Assembly (NCBI GenBank): GCA_030248225.1
Contig: JASANE010012114.1
Coordinates: forward strand, 1 to 64,000
Origin: Trileptium ribeirensis
Taxonomy: Eukaryota > Nematoda > Enoplea > Enoplida > Thoracostomopsidae
DNA length: 64,000 nt
Direction: 5' to 3'
The position numbers and the translations under genes are program-made. Under the pieces are notes generated by a model that saw only the letters and a list, made by a program, of their open reading frames with translations, did not search any database and was not told where the DNA came from. This document shows positions 23,031 to 35,690 of the stretch, piece after piece. The number at the start of each line of letters is the position of its first letter. Position 1 is the stretch's first letter.

Positions 23031-26000
23031 ACAGTTAACATCTGCCGTTAAGTTTATAGTGTCTCATACACCATCTATTTTATTCTATAGTGTAGGTAAC
23101 TGCTGTATACACTGTATGGTATGGTGTAGGTTATTGGAAGACAAAACTTTCACACGGGAGTCCTTTATAACGTAAACGCCGCATAACATATAGCCTATGT
23201 TCCATTTTTACGAAGCACCCATTCGATATATATCCAAATACGCTGCATTAAAAGCGCCTTTGGATTTGCATCACACTAACATAACATTATTGGTTTCTGC
23301 ACATGGTACCCTTTACTTAATCATGGGGGGTCTCTCCTTTGCATTACACTAAGTACAACTTTGGAAAATTATGTTTGGTGCCATCTATGACTATTATAGA
23401 GACAACCATAAGCTATGAATAATATTGTCTAACTCGGCAGCAGTACGCCATGAAAAAGCATATAGCAAACATTGTATATTTCCACAGTTAACATTTCACA
23501 ACTTTTCGTACGGACCAATTGGCGGCCATTAATATAGGCTTGCCCTAGTCTCTGCATATAACTTTTTCGTCTGTTTAACATAACAACCATACCTTTCCGG
23601 TTACACCAAAAGGCTCTGAATTTGTCAAGTTTAGCCCAGCTTTTTCTGGCTCATTATATGTCCATTGCAACAAATATAACATAAAACTTCTTAATTGTTG
23701 CACGGATAATTTTGCAACATTAAACGAATGTTACAAGGGCTAAGTTACTGGTTGACATACTTGCTCCTAAATTCTGATTCTTACTGACGTGATCTTCGCT
23801 GTGCACGGCACAACATCTTAACCCAGAGTGCGAACTAAATCAACAGATACAATTTATTATCTCTTCCATAGCTATTAAAAGCCAGTAACTCAATTTACAA
23901 GACAAAATAGTTATGCGCGAACCGATTGAAAATCGAAGCGAACCTAAATGCTTAAAACTTACACACAGAGTTAATTCATGTCTCTCGTATTTTAACCCCT
24001 ATTTGTAAAAGTCCTTGATCTGTGGAATGGTTCGTTCATGCAGAAAAGATTTTCGTTTTCTTGCAATTTTGAATTAAACACAAAAATATGAAACACACAT
24101 TCTGTTACATTTCTTTGTTTTAACAATAAACTATGAAACATTCTTATATATAACATACTTGTTGCCGAACACAAAAAACATGCCAAATTTAGGACGTTAA
24201 AAATAGACCGTGGTGCCATTGTAAATGCATGCATCAGTCATGTATTTCAATTTGGTTATATTCTGGAATCTATTTATGTCGTTTAAGTCGAAGCTACTAA
24301 GGAATGTAGTAGATGTATACAATATATTATTTGGGTTTTAAAGCCGAATGTCAGCGTTTATTTGGCTTGAAATAGCTAATGCATAAGCTATATGATACAT
24401 GTATAAATGGCAAACACAAGTTTTGATAAAGCAAGTAAACGAAAATTCTTTAAGAATCCAACGTGCCAAAATTGACCTGAAATAGACAACTTCAGGCATC
24501 AATGTGAATTTCAATCAATACTACAGTTGGATGAGTGGCTTCCTTTGGCTGATCGGAAGCCACTGGTCCAATTAGGGTCGCCAGTCGATCAACTTTTGTA
24601 ATTACGAGACCTATTCGGGTGTACTTTGGGCTTCGAGCCTTCCCGCATGTATCCTCGTTTATTACCCTATTTATATTCTTCTTTGAAAACAATCCCGACA
24701 GTTCGGAGCATTTGAAATAATGCTAAAAACGCCTGCTGATCTCAGTTAAGCACGGAGGGAACTTGTGACTAATTATTCTACTAAGCTATTCTTTTCACAA
24801 CCTTCCGTCCGACAACTTGACATAGGACCCTCGCCAGCCGGTTTTGACAGTTCAATAGGGTCGTTTTTAGCTGGCAACGATGAGACATTGGATATGCGTG
24901 TCATATCGGCCCTGCGCATAATAGAGTGCCCATGTTTTCAGAACCAGAGAAGTTATGATTCTAGCATAGCTCAGCTGGTCACCCTGTCTAGATAGCGTGA
25001 TAAAAATTAAACGACATCACCTATGAGAGGAATTTCAGACATAGGCAGAGCTAGATCCAGACAAAACCAGAAATAAACTAGCAATACTATAAAAACTGAG
25101 TGTCGTCGCACAATCTGACTAATCTGTAAAACTTCAGATGGTCGCTAAAATCGTTGGTTCACCGAAAGCATCAAATTTCAACTTGTCCGTTTCTTAACTG
25201 GCTTCCGTTGTTACATATTTAGTATTTCACGAGAAATATGTACACAACATGATTACTAGCAAACAACATTACATAAAAGTATAAATAAAATTTACACTCA
25301 AGTTGTGCATCGGACACGTTATGTGGCAGGCTATCGTATTCCGTCTTTCAAGTTGTCAAAATTTTAGAAACTTTTAATTTTTAGGAAGCTAGATAATAAA
25401 ACCCCTATTTATTTAGATACAATTTATCATTTCTCGTTTTTGTGTTGCACTTTATATGTTACGAATTTCAGTTAATCTATCTCTGTTAGAGTTTGATTTT
25501 TGGCACCTCACGTCATATTTAACACAGAAAAGCCGAATCGGCAAAAATTAACTCGTAAGTGTAAAATTGTTAATATTGTCTTTAGGCTGATTTTGTGGAG
25601 ATTGAGTGCCAAAGCCCCATGATTTGAAGTAAAAATCTATAGTTTTTTCTATAAAATTTATTATTTCCTGGTCTTGGAAAAACTCCTTCTTATTACAACT
25701 TTGTTTCTTAAAGTTTGCGTTTGCGGTGTATTATCAACTCTTATGATTAAACAAACTTGGGCTTTACATGATCACTTATTATTTTGTAGTTGTATCACCG
25801 GATACGACTTTTGTCTTGTATTTATGTCTGTTATACAAACACACATTTTATAATTTTGTCTCCCCCGAACATTTCAAACATTCCCACCTTTGTAAATTTC
25901 TCCGCTATCCAGTTGATGAACCTCCTGAATAGCCATGTTCAGGATTTCGCAATTCTTCAACCACCCAATCTGCCTGTTTACTACATTGTTAATATACGTC

Positions 26001-26596
26001 CACTTACATCGATTTGTCCACTCAGAAGGAATGCTGCGAGAACACATGGTTTTTGTGGTGGTTGAAACGTCCGCAAGATATGGTCATATACCCACTTTTT
26101 ATACGTTGTTTGATTGAAAGTGTATAATACTATTTTAAGCCAAAACTCGATGATAAATTTGGAAAACGACCAGTTACCATACCCTGTTCAAACCGTAGGT
26201 TCTCAAACTGAACCGGTCTTAAAGATCATTAGACTATATTAATAGTTAAAGCTACCGGTAATGATTACCTGAAATCTCGGCATCCGCCACCATTCACTTA
26301 AGATTCGGATGTTGAACTACAAATTTGTATTAAACACGGTTCTGCTAATTGTCCAATTAAAGCGTTAGCGCATCGTCAGACTGATAGTAAACAAAACACT
26401 GGCAAGCGCGGAAACGGTACAAATGGCTATTGAAATTTATCAAGTTATCGCAGCTTCCGAATTACAAGCCTAATTTATAATTACCATCAGCACTGTTTTT
26501 CCCTACATAATTTTTAATTAACTGATAAAAAATGGTGTTACTGCATCATATTACTGCGACATTGAGATAAATCTGATGCTATGCATAGCTCAATGG
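23031..26596. other. Intron sequence, no gene recognised
   Basis: AT-rich. Short open frames at 23,992-24,234 and 24,492-24,692 (minus strand) and 24,765-24,995 (plus strand) have no recognisable domain. I see no element ends. Confidence 0.45.
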
Positions 26597-27762
26597 CAGG
26601 GAATAACCGGAACTGACATTTACCGGAACCAGAACCAGCAACCGGAACCATCCATTTAAACCGGCTACGGAACCGGAACCTGGTCTTCGAAATTTATATA
26701 TAGTAAAACAGATGAAGGAAGAACTGAAGGTATAGTGGATTTAAAGTGCATTAAAAATAACTTTTACTTTAATTTTGATGTATTGCGATGGCACTGTTGC
26801 CTTTTTAAAACTTTAAAAAGGCTGAGGAAGCTAACAATGTTTATTTATCGATTAATATGTCGGTTTTTGGACACCCAGAGCAAAAAATGCCTCCATTATA
26901 CGCCATTGCGTATACTGAGTCAAATTGAATGTGCTTACAACGTTTGGAACTTAGAATACACACTTTCGCTCTGTCTCCAGTCGCCACGCTTTACTACACA
27001 TACGTTTGTTGCATGTTCTTCTGTAGGAAAGTTGAAATTATTGGTTTATTTCATTCTAAGAGAAAATAATAGATAGAAGGTAATTTTTCAGAGACATTGT
27101 TTAGCCTAGCGTTGGACAAACTGTGCCCGTCAGTTAGATGATAATAATGATAACTGTCTAATCAGAATGCTATAAATGAGACCAAATGTGATGCTGCTCA
27201 CCACACAGTTTCAATAAATACAGTTCATTGCCAAGAAAGCAGTTTTTGACTGCGTTGCAGATAACGTTAGTTTACTTCAATTTAGACTGTTTTAATAAGT
27301 TTACAAGCACACTGGCTGGTGCTTGACGCAATTTATGTTAGCCAAGCATACGATAAGTAGTTCTACGTAAGCCATACTCTGTCATCGAGTTGGATCGGTT
27401 TAAATCAAACGTACCCCGCAGACTTCTGAAAGTGTAAAATAGCTGCTAAAAGCATCGACCTTGCTTTGATTTGTTAACAAACTCCTGCATGTTATTATGC
27501 AAAATTCCTACTGAAATGATGTGCCCTACTTACGTTTCACACGGCAAATTGCTTAGTTAATCTTTTCTTTCGCTTGGTTGTATTGGAGCTTTATCATTGT
27601 ATAGTATATATTACATGTTTGGATCACAGATGAAGCAAAAAATGTGGAAAATTTCAAGCAAACTTTTAACCGGAATTCCGTTTCCGGTATGGTTCTTGCC
27701 CTTTACCGTAACCAAAACCGGAACACGATTTTTGCCGGAACCGGAATTTCGGTTACTCCCTG
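26597..27762. mobile_element. Non-autonomous hAT-like element, 1.17 kb
   Basis: The left end reads CAGGGAATAACCGGAA and the right end, reversed, CAGGGAGTAACCGAAA. Both begin with the CAGGG typical of hAT elements. The 8 bp just outside are CTCAATGG (26,589-26,596) and CTGAATGG (27,763-27,770), seven of eight identical, and 8-bp duplications are the hAT hallmark. Subterminal regions at both ends are packed with CCGGAACC-type motifs in inverted orientation. The 113-residue plus-strand frame inside (26,735-27,076) shows no transposase domain. A full-length relative elsewhere would have to supply transposase. Confidence 0.8.
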
Positions 27763-28764
27763 CTGAATGGGAATATCAAATTGGTTCAGAAACATTCCGC
27801 GTAGCTTTAGGCATTGTATTTACACGATCGTATCTACGGAAGCTAAACAGTGTGTTATCAAAACGAAAGCGGAGGGGGGGGGAGGTGGCACCCAATTCTA
27901 AATCGTCTTAAAATATGAAGTTAACTGAATGATAATCCACTTTAAGCTAAGGAAATATGGTCAATTAATTATATTTTGGTTAAGTCTTTATTTAATTAGT
28001 TTAATCGCTGTTTAGGTTCATTAATTGATTAAATTAATTCAATTAATTTAATTAATTAGGTGTTTTATTTTTTAAAAGGGGAATTTTTGCTTTATACTTA
28101 CTAGCATACGTTTATTGCCTTCCTGTTTCAAAGAACTTTTACACACTTGCATATCAGCTTTGCCAACGGCATTCAGATATATTGAGAAAATTAGTACAAT
28201 TTATCTAAATCAATTTATAGTTATAGATTCCAAAAATTACTTTATTCCAAATTGAGTTTCGCAAAATCAAAACTAATTTCACTTATTTTCAAATAACTGA
28301 ACTAAATTTATTCAGTTTATTGAACTATAAATGACTCAATTTAAATAGGGTTTCTAAAGTGTGTTTAAAATCAGTTTGTGTTTATAAATTCTTTAAACCA
28401 GGTTCGATTTAGTCAAAAAGTTGTGCATGAATAAATTAAGCTACGCCGCGTACGACCACTTGTGTCAATAGCAAATGCCATTTCGTTGTTCACTGAGCAC
28501 AAATTTCATTTTTGTATAAAAGAACAGAAATTAGTCCGTTTCATATTTTATACATTATAATTTGAAAATATTCTCGAACACATTGGTGTTAAAGTACAGT
28601 TGCCGAATTGAATTGTATTCGCTAATGCGTTATTGAACAGAAAAATAACGAAATTGGATACGGCCATTGAAATCCGAGTTTTATTCTCTAACAACATTTT
28701 GCATTTTGCATATGATGTCGAAAGAGGACAGTTGGCGGCTCATCTTAAGTTTACTCCTGTTCTA
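27763..28764. other. Intron sequence with an AT-only low-complexity stretch
   Basis: No gene seen. Around 28,020-28,065 the sequence consists of TTAATT/AATTAA words, a low-complexity tract with many small palindromes. Confidence 0.5.
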
Positions 28765-29575
28765 TTGTTAGTGTAACAGGACCGTTCCGGTCTGTTGCGC
28801 GTGTTCCAATAGATTACTGAGTCAACATCCAGCAGGAAGTATAATCAGGACCAGAATTGGGCCACAATAGGGGCCGCCACAATTCGCAGTTGAAACCTCG
28901 GTGTGCTTTGGATCAGATTTATTTAGGCAAATAGGGAATAGCATGTTGCATGGTGCCATGGTTCAATTCGCGATGTCGTTTTGCGTATAAGTAATTATTA
29001 TTGAGTTTCTATGCTTATGTTGTGGTTTATTTTATGCTTTGTGTGTGCCATTGCATGTTTTATTTTACTTCATGCCTATGCAATAGATTACTTAACCGGA
29101 TATGTGCAGAATTATTCGTACTCGATTTGGCAGAGCCGTAGCTCGAGGAGAACCAGAACAACAGTACCATAGACATAAATACGGTATTAGGCCTTTTGAA
29201 GTCTTTTTAGGCTGAATTCATTCGAAACCCGACCGGCCCCCCATACCGTCGAAACTTCAAAGTCATGGCTGTCCGGTAATAGTAGGCGAGCGATCGCTCA
29301 CTGGGTAGTGAACGGCAAATGTTTAAAGGTTGGGTGGGTAGTAACCAAAATTAAAAGTGTTAAGTCACCCAGGCTGATTGAAGGCTACTTCATCGTGTCG
29401 TCATTGTTATGCAGAGCTACACGCAAACTGATGATCCTGAGAGAAACCGAAAACAACAAGCTAAAAACAATAAAATCATGACATCAGTACTTTTCGATAG
29501 AGAATCTCTCGATTTTTTCAATGGATTCAACGAGACCGCAATCGTACTCGAATTTAAGTAAATTTCTGGAGGAGT
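28765..29575 (-). repeat. Dispersed repeat family A, copy 2 (inverted)
   Basis: The reverse complement matches 7,685-8,560 in the same order along its length, for example TATCGAAAAGTACT, AAGTTTCGACGG, GGCACCATGCAACATGCTAT and ACAGACCGGAACGGTCCTGT. No coding capacity is evident. Confidence 0.65.
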
Positions 29576-30276
29576 AATTCCGTTAAAATTGTCACAACAG
29601 TCGTTATTTGGCGTTCAAGTTAAGTTGTGTGCAAAATGACTCTAAGTTGTCCAACAGTCTCATGAGGTGCACTTCGTTTCCAGATGTAACTTTGGTAGAC
29701 ACCCCAGACAACTAGATGAGTCTTACGTGACTGCGAGGTTTTGCATGAACAGTCTGCGCTGACTATAAATGTTGTCCGATAGATTTTACTTTGACTATTG
29801 CTAAAACACGCGCCAGGAAATGTACTTGTCCAAAATTTGAATCTTTCCACGATGCAGTGCTGCCAAAATTTGAACTTCCACCTCGGCAACTGTTAAAATT
29901 TGAATTTCTCTGCAAGGAAAAGCGTATAGCTAGCTCGTGCTATAGAAATGTCCATTTATTCTACTTTGATAGCCATACAAGACTAAGTCAGGCTGCACCC
30001 AACTTATTGTGAACGAGTCATTACTTACGCTAAAAGTTTGGCTGTTGGTAATGGTTCGGAATAGGTATATTTTCTATATAGTTAAGTGTATTATTTAGTC
30101 TCGATTTTAGTGTAAACATATTGCTTTTCTCATTTTTTCCGAACAAATTTACCATGATCCCCATCTTTTAATAGACAACTACGATATTAGGAAATAGTAT
30201 GTCTGATCAGTAATTTTGACCGATTTTATTAAACCACCGCTTTTGTGATCTCCTATGATATATATAAAATGCATAC
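29576..30276. other. Intron sequence, no gene recognised
   Basis: Two overlapping short frames on opposite strands at about 29,620-30,012 have no recognisable domain. Nothing else can be supported. Confidence 0.45.
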
Positions 30277-30452
30277 CATGCCATTCCCGATATACTAAGT
30301 CTAAGCTTTAGTCTTAGGTTAAGATAATGTGTCTATATGAGCCATGTACTCAGCCTAAGCCTATGCCGGGGAGCTGCCGCCGGCCGAATTCCCAGCTCTA
30401 AGTTGTTCTGTTTTCTGACGTTATAACGTAAGATTCATAAAGTTAACATGAG
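30277..30452 (-). repeat. Dispersed repeat family C, copy 2 (inverted)
   Basis: This is the reverse complement of the 22,840-23,030 copy, with the same order of CTTAG motifs, the GC-rich hairpin region (here CCGGGGAGCTGCCGCCGG, altered) and the CGTTATAACG block. Flanks do not match beyond these limits. Confidence 0.65.
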
Positions 30453-30843
30453 CCTCGCTGGTTATATCATACCATCGGACAACTAACACACACCATCGGG
30501 TTTCGTATCGCTCTTTTGTTCACTTTACAGTCGAGGGCATAGTGGCGTAAATTTTTCAGACGAATTAAAATACTTCATTTGTTTTGTTCCGTTGTTCAAC
30601 TTTGGTTCACCCAGTATACTCAAGTCGAATATTGTTTACCAGCATGTCTAGACTGCTCTATGCAGGTGCAGAGATTATGACCCTCTGTTCTGCAATTTTA
30701 ATAATCTATCTTGGTGAGTGTCCGTTTGTCCGAAATAATTTCTGAATTACCGTGATAACCTTCGCCCTAGACTGCATTCGGGTTCCAAAAACAATAAAAC
30801 TTTGGCTGAGAAACTTAAAATAAAATTTTCAACTTTGGCCCAG

Positions 30844-31276
30844 TGTCGTGATGCGACAAATTGACTGCCCAATTGTAAACATTTCATATAGACAGTCTCT
30901 CCAGTGAAACAATATTCGAACAATACGTATTTTATGTTACTTTTTCTGTATAATTCACACATCTATGTCTAGCCAGTAAGGCGTGTCTAATTTCATTTGG
31001 CTGTTGAAATAGCTCTTGCATCTTCTGGAATTATTTGGAATGTTCTGAACTCAAAGCAAAACACTATAAATAGGAGTAGGATTTTGCTATAAAAGGGCTT
31101 CTAAAACTTCTTCTACTGTATTACTGTTTTCTTGTGCATTTCTGGTTATTATCGTCCTGCATTTATCTTTTTTATCTTTTATTTTACTACAGTAAACTCT
31201 TGCTATTTATCCACTGATTTCGCTCTGTCACAAACAATCTACCTAGCTTCCACTGCACACTTTGCATTGTCAGTAT
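30844..31276 (+). repeat. 5' LTR of the BEL/Pao element
   Basis: The segment aligns with 36,958-37,384 over its whole length. It contains two TATA-like sites (31,065 and 31,088) in a stretch identical in both LTRs. The exact right border is uncertain by about five bases; the gag start codon at 31,275 lies on the border. Confidence 0.9.
31065..31095 (+). promoter_or_regulatory. TATA-like sites in the 5' LTR
   Basis: TATAAATA at 31,065 and TATAAAAG at 31,088 are both kept in the 3' LTR (37,171 and 37,195). This is the likely core promoter of the element, with transcription starting shortly downstream. Confidence 0.5.
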
Positions 31277-33230
31277 GAGGACAACTGGTGGCAGGTCAAA
31301 GTTCAAGAACGACATCACGATGACAATAAGTTCAAGTGCTTCAATTATGGACCCGATGGGCAGTAGCTTGGCATGTGGAAGATGCGAGGTTACTGGCCCT
31401 GAAGTTAAAGATGGTCTCCAATGTGATGCTTGCAGTGAATGGGTTTGCACCAAGTGCATTAACGCCGATCAAATGGTACTCAGTACGCAACTGTATCGGG
31501 CACTTTCACGTAAGCGCGAATTTCCATGGATGTGCAACCATTGTTCCGGCGAGTCACTGTATTACCAGATGTTGCACGAACTTGTTTTCAACACAGCGGA
31601 ACTGCTATCATTTGGATGTGATCCAGTGCTAGTCAGCGAAGCAAGTTGTTTATTCAATCGCCAGCAAGGTCTACAAAGATATCAACGCACACAGCAAGCG
31701 ATCAAAGCGATGTTCAATATGGAACGATGGGCAGCCAAGGAGATGGACAATCCAATGCTTCAGCAAATGGCAATTCAACAACGGCCGATGCTCAACAGGT
31801 ACCTTTTGTACTCAATGTTTCTAGTCAACCCAGGTGGGTTCCTGATAGCGATCCAATCCAGTCTGATCCTTCCCATCTCAGGGAAATTACCTCTAATGTC
31901 CATGTTCAATAAACAGATTCCCAGCCTGGTTTGGTTCCCAATAATGTTCAATTCCAAGCCGGTGCTGCTCCATTTCAAGTACATGCGCCGGTTCCAAGCC
32001 ATCCTAACATGGCTGCTCCAATAGCTTTTCCAGGCACTTCAAGTCCTGATGGTATGACCCAAATGATCCAGATGATGCAGCAAATGATGGTCATGCAACA
32101 ACAAAGCCAACAAGCCATGATACAAACTCAACAACAGCTGTTCAGTGTGATGCAACGGTCGAATTCAGCACCAGCTGCTGCCTCCAATTCCAATATGACA
32201 GCCTACGGTTTCGGTGGCAACCCTAATGCTTCAATTCCCACGCCAACCGCAGCCCATTTGCCTCGCATCCAACTACCACTGTTTGATGGCGACTTCCAAA
32301 AGTGACCGAACTTTTGGGACACATTCCAAATCAATATCCACCAACAGCAGCTCCACGACAAGCAAAAATTGGATTACCTGCATCAACTTCTCCTCGGTCC
32401 AGCTTATGACAAACTCAAAGGTCTTGGTCTACAAGGAAGCAACTACCCTGCGGCTATTAGAATCCTGCAACAACACTACTGAAGCCCTGCCTTTCAACGC
32501 AAGGCTCAATGGGTCGCTTTCCACGTATTTCCGGTGGTCCAAAACAACCTGACCAATTTAGAAAAGTTTACGGACGATGCCCAAGCAATTCTTTCTTCAT
32601 TTGAACGCCACGGTACTCACAAAGCAGCACTCAATGTTATGGTCCCAGAGCTGCTCAAAAAGCTTCCTTTCACAGTGGTCAGCAAATTCAATGAGCGTCG
32701 CATCTACAATCAATCAAGCGACGCAGACGCAGATTTTGAAGAATTCTAAAGTTCCAACAGCACTACAATACCGTTCAACTGTTGTCGGCTTTTCAGTCAA
32801 AGCAAGTTATGGGTCGAACTGCACCCGCTACTACCGTCAACAGCAAGCCAGTTCAGCAAGTAATACGCAACGGCCAGGTTCCCACTGTCAACTTTCATCA
32901 GGAAGTTCAAAAGACAAGTGGTAGACGCAAATGCAAAAAAGAGGACCACCACAGCGACGAGTGCAAAACAATGGTCAAGGTTGAGGAGCGCAAGCAATTA
33001 ATCATCGACGAAGGGCGCTGCTTCAACTGCTTATCTACGGGGCATTCCGCTAGCAAGTGTCGCCGTACCAAACCGTGTTTCAACTGCAAACAACGTGGTC
33101 ATCATTCTGCAGTCGGCTTCAAACACAAGGCAACACAGCGTACCAATCAGCTCAATGTAAAATGGCAGTTGAAGTCGCACCACAAGCCAACGATGACGAT
33201 GATGCTATGGTTAACGCTCAAATGACGGTC
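31275..33230 (+). pseudogene. BEL/Pao gag with PHD-like zinc finger, broken
   Basis: Gag forms the particle that packages the element RNA. The first frame (31,275-31,750) has a PHD-like cysteine array: CGRC, CDAC, CTKC and MCNHC over residues about 34-94. The frame then changes to a Gln/Met-rich region (31,646-32,305, with one stop at 31,912). It ends in LPRIQLPLFDGDFQK, the start of a capsid-like domain. A stop at 32,303 replaces the usual Trp; the same frame continues with PNFWDTFQINIH. The capsid part includes FTDDAQAILSSFERHGTHKA (32,534-32,749). The frame 32,782-33,225 holds one intact CCHC knuckle (CFNCLSTGHSASKC) and a second whose last Cys is Gly. At least four lesions interrupt the ORF. 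Confidence 0.85.
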
Positions 33231-34680
33231 ACGACTGGAACCAAGGACAGTATTATATTAAAAGCCTTCCCTTGCAACGTGTCAAACCTACGAACTGGCA
33301 AGCAACATGAATTCTTGGTCTACGTCGACGGTGGGGCCTCACTTCGTCGCCTCACTTGCATCAGTCAAGCTGCAGCGGACAAACCCAATCTCAAGCCATG
33401 TAAGCAAGTATCCCTAGCAGTATCTCGATTCAGCTCACGCGACGTGGATGTCATCAATGCCAGCGTGGTGCGAGCCAAGTTGAAAGGCATCAACGGTTGT
33501 GGCCTCGAGGTGGAAGCTTTGACAGTTTCTAAGACGGCTCCAGCATTCAAAGTCAGACCAATCGAGCTAGGCAGTTCTGCAATGAAGAAGGTTCGTGAGT
33601 TGCACGCACTCAACCGGCCGGTACAATGTGAAGAACAACAAGCAGTGGACGTCCTCATTGGACAAGACTATTTCAATGTCTTCATGGGTCCCAAGGCCAA
33701 GACAACGCATATCCAGAACCAGCTGTTCCTTTATCACACTCCGCTTGAAAACGTACTCTGTGGAAACGCCAGTCCAGGTAAGCATCTGGACTCAACAACG
33801 ATGGAATCCACGTGCCTTCTAAACGCATCAACTTTGTATGATCCAACGGAACGCATGTGGCAACTGGACGCAATTGGCATAAGCAGCCCGGAGGAAGAAA
33901 TCTTTACGTTTAAAAACCAAAAGAAGCTCCACGACTTCAACAGCAAAGTAATTATGAAAGAAAGCCGATACGAAATCGATCTGCCCTGGAAGTCCACTAC
34001 AGCTCAACTCAGCTCCAAATATCATGTAGGCAAAGGTCGCTTAGAATCAACATTGCATACTCTAGCACCCAACAGCCAACCAACCGATAACTATCGCGAA
34101 TACAACGAGGTGATTCAAGATCAAATCAAAAAAGGAATCGTTAAGCCTATTTATGCTAGTGCAATGGATGGACCAGTCAAACACCGTGTACCGTATTTTC
34201 CAGTTATCATGCACGACCACGCAACAACGAACGTACGTATCGTCTACGCCGCTAGCGGAAAAAACAAAGACCGACAACAAGAGCCTTAACGACATGATAT
34301 ACATTTATCCCTGTCTACTTAACGACTTTACCGGCATTTTGCTCCGCTTTCGAACCTTTAAAATTGCAATGGTGGCTGAGATCGAAAAAGCATTTCTTCA
34401 AGTAGGCCTGCGACTGCAAGATCGAGATGCTATTTGGTTTCTGTGGTTAAAAGATCCAAACAAACCTTCGACGCGCGAAAACATTCAAATACTGCGTTTC
34501 ACCAGAGTTCCGTTCGGTGCCGGAGCTTCGCCATTTTTGCTTGGCGCTACAGTTAAGCATTATCTCGAAAAAATGGATTTCCCATTGATCAATGCAATTC
34601 AACGCAACATCTACGTTGACAACGCTATCATCGGAGCAGAGGACACAACTCATGCAATCGTAAAGTTACCATCAAGGTAA
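33190..34680 (+). pseudogene. BEL/Pao pol: protease and reverse transcriptase
   Basis: The frame ending at 34,289 shows a protease region (EFLVYVDGGASLRRL, where family members have a D-S/T-G motif, then DVLIGQDYFNVFMG). The start of reverse transcriptase follows (MWQLDAIGI, RYEIDLPWK, RIVYAASGK). After a frameshift at about 34,265, the frame to 34,680 carries LLRFRTFKIAMVAEIEKAFL, with FTRVPFGAGASPFLL and NIYVDNAIIGAED. The catalytic pair is YVDN (34,612-34,623) rather than YVDD. This may be decay or a lineage variant. The protease active site DGG is also altered. RT copies the RNA into DNA within particles in active relatives. Confidence 0.9.
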
Positions 34681-34699
34681 ACAATTTTTCAATGAAGCT

Positions 34700-35690
34700 T
34701 CCATGAATTTACGTCAATCGAAGTCAAACGATGCAGAATTCAATGCTACTGTCAAACCAGCCGATGCTATGGACGCGCCAATGGTAAGCGTTCTGGGTAT
34801 TAAGTGGGATTCAACTCAAGATGTTCTTTTTATCAATGAAATGATCCAAGCCATGATACCGCTCAAGTCAAGACAAAACGAATGGTTTCAGCGTATTGCC
34901 CAGTACTTTGATCCACTTGGTCTGGTGAGCCCAGTGATGATAAAGGCAAAGATTTTCATCCAGAAGCTATGGAAGACTGATTTCTATTGGGACGATGCTT
35001 TAACAGCCGAACTGATCAAAGAATGGAATGAATTACAGTCGGACTTAGCTGATGTGGTCAAAGTAAAGATTCAACGAAGAAGCCTCATCAATCGCAGTGA
35101 ACCTAATCAATTGTGTGTGTTTATAGATGCCAGCGAATCAACTTATGCAGCGGCAGTCTACTTACGCCAAGAAGTCAATGGTTAGGTGATGACCAGCTTT
35201 ATATTTGCAAAAAGTCGAATGACCCTCATCAAGTAAAGATGACGATTCCTCAACTAGAATTGACCGCTGTGCTGATTGTCAGTCGAGCTGCGAAGTTTGT
35301 TTTGCAACAGTCTGACGTTAAAGTTGATGAGGTTTAGCTGTGGACAGACTCCCAAATTGTACTACACTGGCTTCATTCGACAAAGGAATTGCCGCCATAT
35401 ATGGAACGCAGAAAAGACGAAATACTAAATACAGTGAAAAAAATTGGTTACGTGGACACCAAAGCCAACCCGGCAGATCTTGGTACTCGTGGATGTTCTG
35501 CTGATCAGCTTATAAATTCAACATGGCTCAACGGTTCAACCTGGCTACAAGCATTACACCAGCGGCCAAAGTGGGATATAAAGTGTATACCAAAAGTTTC
35601 AAATCAAGACAAAGCTCATGTAAGAGACATCCTATCCTTGGCACCCGCCTCCTGTTCAGTTCTCCCTAATAAATGCGTTTCCCCATGAAA
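34700..35690 (+). pseudogene. BEL/Pao pol: RNase H region
   Basis: The frame 34,703-35,185 contains VLGIKWDSTQDVLFI, RIAQYFDPLGLVSPVMIKAK and LCVFIDASESTYAAAVYL, the usual start of RNase H with its first acidic residue. After a stop at 35,183, the frames to 35,688 give MTIPQLELTAVLIVSRAAKF, LWTDSQIVLHWL and VDTKANPADLGTRG. An in-frame TAG at 35,336 precedes LWTDS. The region lies directly after reverse transcriptase with about 20 bases between frames. Confidence 0.9.

Noticed and set aside
24492..24692. Minus-strand frame with GKARSPKYTRIGLVITKVD as a host exon
   Set aside because: No anoctamin motif and no matching splice phase; the anoctamin protein is already continuous across this intron.
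24967..24978. TAGCTCAGCTGG, perfect tRNA A-box match
   Set aside because: No B box, acceptor stem or T arm follows; a single 12-base match is not a tRNA gene.
26735..27076. 113-residue frame inside the 26.6-kb hAT element as a transposase
   Set aside because: No zinc finger, catalytic or dimerisation motif is visible and the element is only 1.17 kb.
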